This document shows, one piece after another, positions 33,061 to 45,586 of a stretch of 64,000 bases of DNA; the stretch's first letter is position 1, and each line of letters opens with the position of its first letter. The stretch covers positions 310,001-374,000 of the forward strand of contig QNQO01000645.1 in assembly GCA_003290165.1 (NCBI GenBank). The letters run 5' to 3'. A program made the translations under genes and the position numbers. The DNA is from Berberis thunbergii. Lineage: Eukaryota > Streptophyta > Magnoliopsida > Ranunculales > Berberidaceae. A model generated the notes under the pieces. It made no database searches and was not told where the DNA came from. It was given only the letters and a program-made list of their open reading frames with translations.

Positions 33061-35039
33061 TTTTTTTAAACCTAAAAATGCAATATTAGACCTTGAAAAA
33101 AAAAACTTAATGCAACTTCAATATGTGATGAAGAATGCCAAAATGCATTTCAAGGGGTTGTTTCAAACATTCATGAAGATTTAGAGGACGATGAACTATT
33201 ATGAGATCCACAAAGTAAAAGTAAAAGTAAATGTAAATGAGGACAACTTAAAGGCCTATGAAGAGTGTATTCGAGAATAAACAAAAAAAGAAAAGTGCAT
33301 CATCAAAACTTATGAGTGAGGGGGTTTTTTTTTTTTTTTTTTTTTTCTTAGGTAGATATTTATTTACATTATACATAAGAATATCATACATTTATACAAA
33401 GAAGCGGTTATGCTACAATATTTGTCAGATGTTCCAAATATTTATTCAATCACTCAGGTAACACTATATTTAGAAAATATATATTTATTTATTATTGTTT
33501 TAGCTATGTTGAAAATGATTTAACATGTATTGTTTTACCTTATCTTTGTAGGGGTGATTGAACTCAATGGTTGAGCCTCATTTGAATTACATTTCATGAC
33601 AAGAACTAGTCAAAACATGATGGAGACGTCAAAGTTTAATAAAGATTCTTAAATATTAAATTTGATTATTAAGAAGTCACAAGTATTTAACTTACATCCA
33701 TAATACTTAACTTATACCTGCGTTTAATGGTGAGATTCAATTCAAGGATTTACTCGGATTTGCAGCTTAATCCATGGCAAGTATTGCTTCATAAGATAAA
33801 ACATTATATACTTTCATAATATTTAAATATAAATGATCAGTTACTTTAATAATCTATTGTGTTCAAATATAGTAATATGTTATAATTTAAGAAACTCAAG
33901 TGTTACATCAAACACTTTTCTCGGCAACTACTACATTTTGTGTGTAGTGATTTATGTTGAGAAATTATTTCATTCGGTCAAAAAATGAATTTATAAGATT
34001 TAGTGCATCGTAGGCAATTTAGTTTGAACATTACTTGAAGTGTTTATTATTTTTTAATTTATATATGTTTGTAAAAGTTTAGTTGGCACATAATATTTAT
34101 ATACAAAATTTGTAATGTCATAATAGTTTAGATTGGATCTAATTATGAAATGTGAATGTAACGTCTTAATGAGTATTATGGTGGGTTGCTAATTTAATGT
34201 GACCATATTGAGTTGGTTGGCAATTTAAGAGCAAACAAAAGTAAAAATTAAATAAAAGAGAAATTTCGTAAAGGATGAAAATTTATTGGTCAATTGTATA
34301 AAATAAAGGAAATAAAGAGATGACTAAGAGATAAGGTGAAATGAGAAGGGGATAGAGCTATTTGCAGTTTGCCTCCTTAATAAATAACTAATACAAGATT
34401 ACTCGAGAATAAATCATTATTGCAGTTTGCCCCCAAGACTAACAGTTAACATGTTTTGACCATTTGTTTTCAAAATGTCTATATTTAAATAACCAAAATA
34501 CCTTTGACAAATTAAAGACCGAGATTAAATATATTGCATTCTCGAAGGAAATTAAAGGTCTAATTAAATGATAAGCGTATCTAAAAAAATCTAGAGTTTT
34601 GATAGGGAGCAAGGGAAAGGATCGAGTGGTTACAACCACCCATCCTCCTCAAAATGAGCGCATCACCTTGGAGATGTGCGTTGTCACTCATCGTGACCCT
34701 CGCTCCCTCCCTCGACCCTTAGAAGTTTCGAAAATTCTAACAGTTACTTTAAAAAAACAAAAAATAAAAACAAAACAAAACAAAAAACTCATCCTCCCCT
34801 TCTTTTTTCTTAATCTTCTTCTTCCACCGCCACTCATCTCTTTGTTCGTACCACCACCACTCCCTTCCCTCTTCATCTTCCTCTCTGATTTGCCACCTCC
34901 CTGCCCTCTCTTCCTTTTTAATTAACCCCCTTCCCCACTCCTTCCCTCCCTCCGTTTTGACAGCACGCCACCCTGCAATCTCCTTCATTTCTTAAGTATC
35001 TCTGTTCAATCTTGTCCTCCTCTGCTCAAATCCACACAT
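33061..35039. other. Left-arm spacer without gene
   Basis: A T-tract (about 33327-33349), AT-rich sequence to about 34400, then a pyrimidine-rich stretch. I see no recognisable exon. Confidence 0.5.
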
Positions 35040-35613
35040 ACAATATCAATGGATGTCGGACTTCCATCTAGCAAAAACAGACACCAAACCTCTCTAAAAC
35101 TCACTCATTTCTCATCACTCCTCGTTTCTTTTTTTTTTCTTATTCTTTTTCTGTTACAACCAAAACTCTCAACTCTGCTTCAATCCACTCTCTTAAGCTT
35201 AAATCTGCTCAAACCCGATGCATCTTTAAAACCATCATCTTCCCTTCCAACTTCATCCAACCAATTCCTTCCTCCACCTATCTTTCCTTCCGAATTACAC
35301 TGACCCCACCCCAAAGTATGGAATCAATAGTAAGAAGATTTCTGCGAGTTTTTTCATTTTCCAATTTTGCAGCCACTACCCCACCAAAGAAATTGACCCC
35401 TTTGAAGTGGAGGAGGAGGCGAAGATGGTGAATCGGATCCAAATTCATCAAATGGGTTGGTTGGCAAGTCGTCTGCAATGGAGCAACGCGATATTGAGCC
35501 AGGTGTTTGCATACCCTTTCAAAAGTACTCGTCGGAGATGTTAAGAGATAGGTGTGTTTTGTTTCATTTGCTGAATTTTGTTTCAAGATCATTTCTTTGG
35601 GTTCAATCAACAC
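35040..35613 (+). other. Unidentified exon-like stretch in left arm
   Basis: A plus-strand frame starting MDVGLPSSKNRHQTSLKLTH and a hydrophobic stretch are followed, with stops, by ..AMEQRDIEPGVCIPFQKYSS.., while the minus strand is open over 35278-35613. The mirror copy at 37448-38014 is longer open in both directions. I cannot name a family or decide the coding strand. It could be a captured gene piece inside the MULE-derived unit. Confidence 0.3.
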
Positions 35614-36233
35614 TTTTTTTTATCAGTTTTCAATAAATTGAATTCAAATTCATCAGATGGGTTGTTGTTACTCAATAATTAGGGAAATCAAAGGAAATCA
35701 AAATTAGGGAAACAGACAAGAGGATGAGATTGTGTTATTCTTCCCGCTGAAAATGATGAAGAATCTCTAACACCAACCCAACCGTAGAAACAGAGAAATG
35801 AGGATTGGCGAGGGCGAGAGAGTGGGTTTCGAGAGGAGAGACCCAAGTGTAGGGTGTCGAGGGAAAGAGGAAGAGGTAGAGCGGTACGGGGTCGTCGAAA
35901 TCATGGGTGGTTTTTGGATGGTGTTTTTTTTTTAAGGGAGAAATTGCAGCAGAGAGGAAGAGGCGGATCGGGACGAGGCAGGAGGGGGTCGTCGCAGATA
36001 ATAGAGCGAGGAAAAGGGTGGGGCGGGACAGGGTCCTTGACGTGTCAGGGATAGGAGATTGAAGCGGCCAAGAGGGGCTGGTGGTGCTTTCCAAACAGAG
36101 ATATGGAGAGATGGCGGGGAGGGAAAGGGCAACGTGAAATAAAAGGGAAGGCGGTGTTTCCGGGTGGACGGAGATGGGTAGGAAGGGGGAAGGGGCGATG
36201 GCTGAAAATCTGAGTCAGGGAGAGAGGAAGGAA

Positions 36234-36826
36234 GAAGGTGGGTAGATCGGGAAGATTTTTTTTTTTTTTAATTTTAATAAATGTCTGATTTTTCTCGTGA
36301 TTAGCTCATCAATTTAATTGAATTCTTCGATCTTCGATTTGAGTCATTCGATAAACAAAATAATCAATCTCAATCTTAGATTTTGTGAGAGCATTTTAAT
36401 CATCTAAATATAAAATTTAAAAAACCAACGATAGAAGCACATTGATCGCTAGTCTTTATAAAAAGGTTGCAATAGTGATTTAATTTGGGATAACTTTGTA
36501 GTAGCTATTTTACGAAAGTAAATCAAAAATAGTCTAAAAAATAAAGAGCAATTCTATATGTCGAGGCTTTGGGCGAGGAAGGTGCGTCGCACGCGAGCAG
36601 GTGACGTGGTACAGCTGACGTGGTGAAAAAAAAAAAAAAAATTTTGCGAGGGAAACAAAAATTTTGGGCGAAGAAGAAGAGGGAATGGAAGCCTCTTCAT
36701 TCCTCTCTCGCTCCCTGTGTCTCTCGCTCCCTGTGTCTCTCGCTCTCTGTCTCTCGCTCCCTCTGTCTCTCGCTCCTCTCCTCTCCCTCTCCCCATTATT
36801 GACACAGTCGACCTCCCTCTCCCCAT
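36234..36826. other. Loop of giant inverted repeat 1
   Basis: About 593 bases that are not mirrored. The left part is AT-rich; the right part (36700-36810) is a (CTCTCGCTCCCTGTGTCT)n-type pyrimidine tract continuing into the right arm. In a transcript crossing the locus this would be the hairpin loop. Confidence 0.85.
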
Positions 36827-39800
36827 TTCCTTCCTCTCTCCCTGACTCAGATTTTCAGCCATCGCCCCTTCCCCCTTCCTACCCATCTCCGTCCACCCGG
36901 AAACACCGCCTTCCCTTTTATTTCACGTTGCCCTTTCCCTCCCCGCCATCTCTCCATATCTCTGTTTGGAAAGCACCACCAGCCCCTCTTGGCCGCTTCA
37001 ATCTCCTATCCCTGACACGTCAAGGACCCTGTCCCGCCCCACCCTTTTCCTCGCTCTATTATCTGCGACGACCCCCTCCTGCCTCGTCCCGATCCGCCTC
37101 TTCCTCTCTGCTGCAATTTCTCCCTTAAAAAAAAAAACACCATCCAAAAACCACCCATGATTTCGACGACCCCGTACCGCTCTACCTCTTCCTCTTTCCC
37201 TCGACACCCTACACTTGGGTCTCTCCTCTCGAAACCCACTCTCTCGCCCTCGCCAATCCTCATTTCTCTGTTTCTACGGTTGGGTTGGTGTTAGAGATTC
37301 TTCATCATTTTCAGCGGGAAGAATAACACAATCTCATCCTCTTGTCTGTTTCCCTAATTTTGATTTCCTTTGATTTCCCTAATTATTGAGTAACAACAAC
37401 CCATCTGATGAATTTGAATTCAATTTATTGAAAACTGATAAAAAAAAGTGTTGATTGAACCCAAAGAAATGATCTTGAAACAAAATTCAGCAAATGAAAC
37501 AAAACACACCTATCTCTTAACATCTCCGACGAGTACTTTTGAAAGGGTATGCAAACACCTGGCTCAATATCGCGTTGCTCCATTGCAGACGACTTGCCAA
37601 CCAACCCATTTGATGAATTTGGATCCGATTCACCATCTTCGCCTCCTCCTCCACTTCAAAGGGGTCAATTTCTTTGGTGGGGTAGTGGCTGCAAAATTGG
37701 AAAATGAAAAAACTCGCAGAAATCTTCTTACTATTGATTCCATACTTTGGGGTGGGGTCAGTGTAATTCGGCAAGGAAAGATAGGTGGAGGAAGGAATTG
37801 GTTGGATGAAGTTGGAAGGGAAGATGATGGTTTTAAAGATGCATCGGGTTTGAGCAGATTTAAGCTTAAGAGAGTGGATTGAAGCAGAGTTGAGAGTTTT
37901 GGTTGTAACAGAAAAAGAATAAGAAAAAAAAAAAGAAACGAGGAGTGATGAGAAATGAGTGAGTTTTAGAGAGGTTTGGTGTCTGTTTTTGCTAGATGGA
38001 AGTCCGACATCCATTGATATTGTATGTGTGGATTTGAGCAGAGGAGGACAAGATTGAACAGAGATACTTAAGAAATGAAGGAGATTGCAGGGTGGCGTGC
38101 TGTCAAAACGGAGGGAGAGAAGGAGTGGGGAAGGGGGTTAATTAAAAAGGAAGAGAGGGCAGGGAGGTGGCAAATCAGAGAGGAAGATGAAGAGGGGAAG
38201 GGAGTGGTGGTGGTACGAACAAAGAGATGAGTGGCGGTGGAAGAAGAAGATTAAGAAAAAAGAAGGGGAGGATGAGTTTTTGTTTTGTTTTGTTTTTATT
38301 TTTTGTTTTTTTTAAAGTAACTGTTAGAATTTTCGAAACTTCTAAGGGTCGAGGGAGGGAGCGAGGGTCAGGATGAGTGACAACGCACATCTCCAAGGTG
38401 ATGCGCTCATTTTGAGGAGGATGGGTGGTTGTAACCACTCGATTCTTTCCCTTGCTCCCTAGCAAAACTCTAGATTTTTTTAGATACGCTTATCATTTAA
38501 TTAGACCTTTAATTTCCTTCGAGAATGCAATATATTTAATCTCGGTCTTTAATTTGTCAAAGGTATTTTGGTTATTTAAATATAGACATTTTGAAAACAA
38601 ATGGTCAAAACATGTTAACTGTTAGTCTTGGGGGCAAACTGCAATAATGATTTATTCTCGAGTAATCTTGTATTAGTTATTTATTAAGGAGGCAAACTGC
38701 AAATAGCTCTATCCCCTTCTCATTTCACCTTATCTCTTAGTCATCTCTTTATTTCCTTTATTTTATACAATTGACCAATAAATTTTCATCCTTTACGAAA
38801 TTTCTCTTTTATTTAATTTTTACTTTTGTTTGCTCTTAAATTGCCAACCAACTCAATATGGTCACATTAAATTAGCAACCCACCATAATACTCATTAAGA
38901 CGTTACATTCACATTTCATAATTAGATCCAATCTAAACTATTATGACATTACAAATTTTGTATATAAATATTATGTGCCAACTAAACTTTTACAAACATA
39001 TATAAATTAAAAAATAATAAACACTTCAAGTAATGTTCAAACTAAATTGCCTACGATGCACTAAATCTTATAAATTCATTTTTGACCGAATGAAATAATT
39101 TCTCAACATAAATCACTACACGCAAAATGTAGTAGTTGCCGAGAAAAGTGTTTGATGTAACACTTGAGTTTCTTAAATTATAACATATTACTATATTTGA
39201 ACACAATAGATTATTAAAGTAACTGATCATTTATATTTAAATATTATGAAAGTATATAATGTTTTATCTTATGAAGCAATACTTGCCATGGATTAAGCTG
39301 CAAATCCGAGTAAATCCTTGAATTGAATCTCACCATTAAACGCAGGTATAAGTTAAGTATTATGGATGTAAGTTAAATACTTGTGACTTCTTAATGATCA
39401 AATTTAATATTTAAGAATCTTTATTAAACTTTGACGTCTCCATCATGTTTTGACTAGTTCTTGTCATGAAATGTAATTCAAATGAGGCTCAACCATTGAG
39501 TTCAATCACCCCTACAAAGATAAGGTAAAACAATACATGTTAAATCATTTTCGACATAGCTAAAACAATAATAAATAAATATATATTTTCTAAATATAGT
39601 GTTACCTGAGTGATTGAATAAATATTTGGAACATCTGACAAATATTGTAGCATAACCGCTTCTTTGTATAAATGTATGATATTCTTATGTATAATGTAAA
39701 TAAATATCTACCTAAGCAAAAAAAAAAAAAAAAAAAAAACCCCTCACTCATAAGTTTTGATGATGCACTTTTCTTTTTTGTTTATTCTCGAATACACTCT

Positions 39801-41830
39801 TCATAGGCCTTTAAGTTGTCCTCATTTACATTTACTTTTACTTTTACTTTGTGGATCTCATAATAGTTCATCGTCCTCTAAATCTTCATGAATGTTTGAA
39901 ACAACCCCTTGAAATGCATTTTGGCATTCTTCATCACATATTGAAGTTGCATTAAGTTTTTTTTTTCAAGGTCTAATATTGCATTTTTAGGTTTAAAAAA
40001 AACACTTCATATGAGATTTTGCTTCCTTGGATATAATTCTTTGTGATAAATGTGAGAGTTCACTATAACGTGTTGTAGCCAATGGATCTAAATCACTTGG
40101 ATTGCTTTCCCAAATTGATCTAGGATAATTTAATTTGAAACACTCTTTGTCGACCTTTTTAAGTAATACTTTCAGGGGAGAGATGTAAATGCTAGTTCTT
40201 GAAATAACTTTAGAGCATTAGAACAAAGAACACATTCAAACTTGAATTTCCTACAAGTGCACAACTCAAATTGGTCAACCTTTTGATACAAAAGTGTGCG
40301 AGTCTTACTTTGTTTGTCTAAATGAAAAACTGTATATATGTGCAAACACTTTTATCATCTATTTCCAATCCCAAACCAAAATCAAGAATTTTCCTGCACT
40401 TCGACATGAAATATATATATACCATTGATGCTTCACGTTCAACTTTTCAACTATCAAATAAGTTAGTTTTGTTTGCAAAGTTTGATGCTCTACTTCCTTC
40501 TCTTTTTAGCATTGGTTGTTCATTGTCTTTGGATACTAATTGACAAAGAATTTGTTGATACTTTCACTCCTCTGAGTAATTGTAATACCAACACAAAAAT
40601 AACCACGACTATAAGCAACAACCAATTTCTGACGTAAGTCATACATTCCATTCAACCAATTAGTATCATTCAATTCATAATCATTAATCATCTTATCCCA
40701 ACATTCTTCAAATTCGATAATAAATTTTGGACAGTATATGCAATTCCTTAAATCCGACTTGAGTGAGCTAAAAGTAGGTGATGCATTGGCCAAATGTGTT
40801 GTTGCATTTTGAAGTATGTGCCATAAGCATAGTCTGTAATTACTTTGGGAAATACAACTCGAATGACATTGGTAGTTGTGGCAGATTGATCTGTAAATAT
40901 GGTTTCAGACTTATTTCTCTATAATTTCTAAAAATGTTGTAACTTAAAAACTTCTATTGTATCACATTTGAACAAACCACATCCAAACATTGTCATTTGT
41001 CGATGATTGTAAACTCCAACAATTGGTGCACAAACCATATTTTTGTGTTTGCTTTGAAAGTTGTCCTAGAACATACAATGTCACCGAACAACTCATAATC
41101 ACGCCTTGAGTTTGCATCACAAAATAATATACTTTGCACGTTATCGTTGACCCAAAAAGAATTAGAGAAATGTTTGTTTTCTCTTTTATTTTGCTTGAAT
41201 GACTCTTGTAAACATTGTAAATCACCCTTCCTCAAGAGGTCAATCCGTTTTCTTTCGACATGATTGTAACAATCAGATCGGGTGAATCCTACATTAATTT
41301 TCAACACCTCCAGCTTCTTCACACAAATTAGAGTGAATTTTTTGATGCGACCAAATCCGGTCTCTTGTAAATATGACATGCAAAACAAATGTTAGATTGC
41401 CAAAGACCACCTGTTTGGTGGCCGAAGGCACTCCAATGCTTAAGTCAGAAACTCTGTTGGAGATGGAAATTAATTTGGACGAAACACAATTTAAATTGCA
41501 TACCTTCGTCGAATGTTCCCTTCACCTTATAGAGTGGTCGTTATTAATTCTCTGCGTAACTTAAGCATGTGAGGTTCATCGAGGGGAAACGTTCTTTGTA
41601 ATAGTCTCATCCTTTTATGAAAATGTGTCTTTAGGGAGTAAATCCCTCAACGACTCTTTTATCTATAACGTTCCTCCTCTTTAAGGGAAAACTTTGTTAG
41701 GCCTGGATTTGGACCTCTGGTTGTGGTTTGTTCTGGCGAGGCCTGTTTGGGCTTTTATAACTGGATCCGCCCGTTTTAGGCTTAATGAGTAGGCTTGGTC
41801 TTGAAGTACTTGGTCCTTATGGTCGTGATA
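36827..41830 (-). repeat. Giant inverted repeat 1, right arm
   Basis: Reverse complement of 31208-36233. It ends GGTCGTGATA (41821-41830), matching TATCACGACC at 31208-31217, after which the flanks differ. There is no flanking target-site duplication that I can see, so the ends do not look like a simple transposition of the whole palindrome. The small differences from the left arm, including some that change codons in the transposase remnant, argue that both arms are real sequence. Confidence 0.95.
40002..41370 (-). pseudogene. FAR1-type MULE transposase remnant (right arm copy)
   Basis: Mirror copy of 31692-33060 with the same broken frames: 41388-40993 (NVGFTRSDCYNHVERKRIDL..) and 40793-40536 (CWDKMINDYELNDTNWLNGM). 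Compared with the left copy I see single residue changes such as N/T after ANASP, Y/N before SFWVNDN and F/L before FCDANS. Both copies point toward the centre, so they are tail to tail. Confidence 0.85.
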
Positions 41831-42691
41831 TTAGAGAGAGAAAAGTCAAATCATTGCAAAGAAAAGAGGACAAGTGAGAAAGACATTCATTTTCCTTAAA
41901 TCGAAACCGCTAGAATGATTAAATCTAGGTCATTGCTAGCACATGTCATTGTGAAGTCTACAAAATTTCTCTCGGATTAGCATAGGGGTATTTCCAGAGT
42001 TCTTGATCCTATCACCTAAAGTTGTTGATTTTGAACATGGAGAGGTAATTGGAGTTGCTAATTTAAGTATCCAAATCCATCCCTATTGATGTTGACCTAT
42101 AAAGATTAATAGTGGTAAGCCAGTAACCACCGTTGTAGTGATCAAAGACACTCGGATGGTATAGTCAGACACTTGAACAATGATGAAAAATAAACTGATA
42201 AAATTAGAGTTGCATGTGTATACATTCTCTCATCCATTTTGTTCACCTTATATAAAGAGTATTTCACTCTTTCATTGACTTTACCGTTGAGGGTGTGATG
42301 GAGGGAGAAAATCTTACTTAGAATCTTACCCGTCCATAATTGATTCTCCTTTGGCACGTAGCTCTCTTTAGGACCCAATGTTTGATTCAATTGAGAGGTG
42401 TGCAAATGGACCTTGAACCTGCTATAGTCCAAAGGTGTGTATTTAGGCTTTATTGTCCTGGGTCAAACTCCGACATTATTATCGTTGTGGGCTCGCATAA
42501 TCTGAATTTGAGCGCCCGACTTACGAGCTGAATAATAATTGACATGGACTTGACTTTGAGCTGATTTGAACCTGCCTTGTGTCTGGTCCGTCCAAGTTTT
42601 CTCCCATTAGGATTGACATGTGCCATGTGTCTGGCTCTGATTGGGTTCGATAATGTTACATAAAAGATTGTCCATGATATGTTGGGTACAA
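41831..42691. other. Stretch between palindrome and copia element, nothing recognised
   Basis: No exon that I recognise. The minus-strand open frames at 42142-42432 and 42450-42761 lack any family signature. The texture (short GC-rich patches, direct flank of a retrotransposon) would fit an old LTR, but I found no paired copy. Confidence 0.35.
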
Positions 42692-42696
42692 CATGC

Positions 42697-43140
42697 TGTT
42701 GCGACTTATTGCGAAAGCGGGTAGACACCAACAATTGCATACAAGTACCACAAGAATTCAATCAATTAAATAGAGCAACTAGTAATGAAAGTAATTAGAA
42801 AAAACCAAGAACATACCACAAGAGACGCAAAGTTTACGTGGTTCGGCGAATTGTGCCTACGTCCACGATGAGGTGATTTCACTATATTCAAGAACAAGGT
42901 ACAAGAAGATGACAATTCTCACACAATCTCTCAACAAGAGATGAAATAATTTCAACAATTATTTTTCTCTATTCCCTGTGCTTCACAGTTTTTCTACGTG
43001 CAATTTAAAAAAAAAACTATAGTTCCTAGTATATATAGGAACAGCAGGTTTCCTGTTTCACAACAGTTTCCTGTTTCCTAAAATTTGTTTCCTGTTTCAC
43101 AAAATAGTTTTCAGAAGTCCAAACAGTTTCCTGCTTCACA
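42697..43140 (-). repeat. Copia 3' LTR
   Basis: 444 bases, TG..CA. The inner flank on the coding strand, CACCGAGGTGGAGAAT (43141-43156 reversed), is a purine-rich tract placed as expected for plus-strand priming. Confidence 0.92.
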
Positions 43141-43281
43141 ATTCTCCACCTCGGTGAATTTTTTTTTTTTAAGAAAAAAATGAGCCTAAACAAGGCAAAA
43201 GAATAAACTGATCAACACTCCACCATAGCTTTGTCACCTCACGAAACTGCCCCGAAGGGCAATGCCCCAAAGGGCCCTCAA

Positions 43282-44600
43282 TCAACATGAGTCAATGTGG
43301 AATAAGTCCAAATAATGTTGGAACTTAACTCCAGGAACAACCTTTGTCAACATATCAGCAGGGTTGTCTTTTGTGTGTACTTTCACTAAAGACACATCAC
43401 CATCCTCAATGACATCTCGAACAAAGTGATATCGGACGTCAATATGCTTAGTCCTTGCGTGATGAACCTGATTTTTAGCCAAGTGGATGGCACTCTGACT
43501 GTCACAGAGAACCTCAACACTATCTTGTTCCACACCCAAGTCATTTACAAGACCTTGAAGCCACAATGTTTCTTTTACAGCTTTTGTCAATGCCATATAC
43601 TCTACCTCTGTAGTAGAGATAGCAATTGTATCCTGAAGCATAGATCTCAAACTAACCGGAGCACCGTATATCTGAAATACGTAACCAATAGTAGATCTTC
43701 ATCTATCTAGATCACCAGCATAATCAGAATCAACAAACCCACGAACCTGACATGAATCGCCACCGAAGTCCAAACCCACATCCAAGGTACCTAAATAAGC
43801 ATCCATTTCACTGCCTCCCAATGTTTCTTCCCAGGATTTTCCATATACCTGCTCACGACACTAACAGTCTGTGAAATGTCAGGGCGTGTACACACCATAG
43901 CATACATTAAACTGCCAACTGCACTAGCATAAGGAACATGCGACATGTATTCATTTTCTTCCACCGTGATTGGAGATAACTTTCGAGAAAGTCTAAAATG
44001 TGAAGCCAAAGGAGTAATAACCGGCTTTGCGTTTTCCATGTCAAACCTTGATATGACCTTCTCAAGGTACCCTTTCTGTAAAAGAAATAATTTTTTATTC
44101 TCCCTTTCTCTTCTTATCTCCATACCAAGTATTTTCCTTACAGCACCCATATCCTTCATCTCAAACTCAGATGCAAGTTGAGACTTCAATTTATTTATCT
44201 CCACCATACTCTTACAGGCAATGACAATATCGTCAACATAGAGCAAAAGATAAATAAAATCGCCACTACGAAGTTTTTTCAAGTAAACACAGCAATCATA
44301 CTTACTTCGTGTGAACCCATGTTTCAACATAAAAGTGTCAAACCGCTTGTACCACTGCCTAGGTGACTGCTTTAACCCATAAAGTGATATCCTCAAACGA
44401 CAAACATGGTCTTCTTTTCCAACAACCTTAAAACCTTCCAGCTGATGCATATAAATTTCCTCCTCTAAGTATCCATGGAAGAAAGTTGTTTTCACATCAA
44501 GTTGTTCAAGCTCAAGGTCACCATGAGTTACCAAGCTCAACAACACACGTATAGAAGTGTGTTTTACCACAGGCGAAAATTCCTCATTTGTATTCTCCAA
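43282..44600 (-). pseudogene. Copia reverse transcriptase and RNase H remnant
   Basis: 44600-43791 encodes the copia-type reverse transcriptase from about the middle of the domain: LDVKTTFFHGYLEEEIYM, LYGLKQSPRQWYKRFD, and the catalytic LLLYVDDIVIA motif, then PYASAVGSLMYAMVCTRPDI. 43650-43282 encodes RNase H (STTEVEYMALTKAVKE, LCDSQSAIHLAKN, HTKDNPADMLTK). A frame break separates the two. The enzyme set is incomplete, so this copy cannot move on its own, although its ends could be used by proteins of a related complete element. Confidence 0.92.
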
Positions 44601-44807
44601 TATCCGAAATCGTTTTTACCATTAAATTTCTCGATTTCATACTTCCCCACATGTGCCTTGCTCACCTTGGATGTCATTGCAAACAAAGCCTGTGAGTTTC
44701 TAGACAAGAAGCTTCACTACGGTTTTTTTTTAAACAACTTGTGCACAAACAAATCCTAGCACTTTTGAATATTCACAATCTTGAGTAGAACAATTCAAGA
44801 TCAATTG

Positions 44808-44829
44808 CCCTTAGTGCTCTGATACCAAT
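44808..44829 (-). promoter_or_regulatory. Primer-binding site for initiator tRNA-Met
   Basis: On the coding strand the bases right after the 5' LTR are ATTGGTATCAGAGCAC. The TGGTATCAGAGC core is the standard plant primer-binding site complementary to the 3' end of initiator tRNA-Met. Confidence 0.92.
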
Positions 44830-45281
44830 TGTTGCGACTTATTGCAGAAGCGGGTAGACACCAACAATTGCACACAAATACCACAAGGATTCAATCAATT
44901 AAATAGAGCAACTAGTAATGAAAGTAATTAGAGAAAACCAAGAACATACCATAAGAGACGCAAAGTTACGTAGTTCGGCGAATTGTGCCTACGTCCACGG
45001 TGAGGTGATTCCACTATATTCAAGAACAAGATACAAGAAGATGACAATTTTCACACAATCTCTCAACAAGAAATGAAACAATTCCAACAATTGTCTTTCT
45101 CTATTCCATGTGCTTCACAATTTTTCTACGTGCAATTTAAAAAAAAAAAAAAAAAAACTACAGTTCCTAGTATATATAGGAAAAGCAGGTTTCCTGTTTC
45201 ACGGCAGTTTCCTGTTTCCTAGAATTTGTTTCCTATTTAACAAAACAGTTTTCAGAAGTCCAAACAGTTTCCTGTTTCACA
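44830..45281 (-). repeat. Copia 5' LTR
   Basis: 452 bases, TG..CA, including an A-tract that is longer than in the other LTR. A TATATATAGG box-like segment lies near 45170-45180 (coding-strand CCTATATATA), a plausible core promoter. Confidence 0.92.
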
Positions 45282-45427
45282 CATGCAAAATTCCTTGTGT
45301 ATGTATGATCAACTCCAGAGTTTGAACTTGCCATCTAGTACCATACACCAAACCAACTGATAACAAGCCAAGAAATTAGGAGAAACAGTGAGACTAAAAG
45401 CACCAATAAACTCAGTTACCGCACGGT

Positions 45428-45577
45428 GATTCTAAATGGTGAGGAAACGGGGAAGTAGGGGGTGTGTGACGCTTCATCCCCTCGAGATGCACGCCCATGT
45501 GAATCTTGAGGGAGATGGGGGGTCAAACTCCCCTCCCTCGCCAGTTTCCTCGCTCGTTTTCTCGCCACCTAGAACAA
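45428..45577. mobile_element. Palindromic MITE, 'GCGAGGAAA' family, copy 1
   Basis: Left end TTCTAAATGGTGAGGAAACGGG and right end CGCTCGTTTTCTCGCCACCTAGAA are inverted relatives. The middle contains CCCCTCGAGATGCACGCCC and GAGGGAGATGGGG, also found in the other copies. No coding capacity. Confidence 0.75.
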
Positions 45578-45586
45578 CTCGTCACC

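Larger units (their letters stand above)
31208..36233 (+). repeat. Giant inverted repeat 1, left arm
   Basis: An arm of about 5.0 kb whose reverse complement is 36827-41830. Coordinates of matching features sum to about 73060 along its length, so the arms are nearly collinear. In stretches I compared base by base I saw roughly one difference per 100-300 bases, and about 25 extra bases near the outer end of this arm (ACACATGGCAAAAATCG..). Contents from outside in: LTR-like sequence (to about 31680), a FAR1/MULE transposase remnant (31690-33060), a poly-T tract, AT-rich spacer, and GA/CT-rich sequence. Confidence 0.95.
42697..45281 (-). mobile_element. Ty1/copia LTR retrotransposon, internally deleted
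   Basis: Both LTRs, TG..CA ends, a PBS, a PPT and a 5-bp target duplication CATGC (42692-42696 and 45282-45286) are present, so both boundaries are exact. The element reads on the minus strand. The internal region is only about 1.69 kb: the gag start (near 44680) runs about 36 codons and then joins directly to mid-reverse-transcriptase sequence, so most of gag, protease, integrase and the start of RT are deleted. I counted about 28 substitutions between the LTRs (about 6%), so the insertion is old. Confidence 0.93.

Noticed and set aside
36664..37128. 154-codon open frame, Ser/Leu/Pro-rich, and its mirror frames at 35735-36132
   Set aside because: Low-complexity pyrimidine tract inside the palindrome; open in several frames on both strands and without any family signature.
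31208..41830. Ordinary long terminal inverted repeats of one MULE
   Set aside because: The transposase gene itself lies inside both arms, the outer ends lie in LTR-like sequence, and no 9-bp target duplication is visible.
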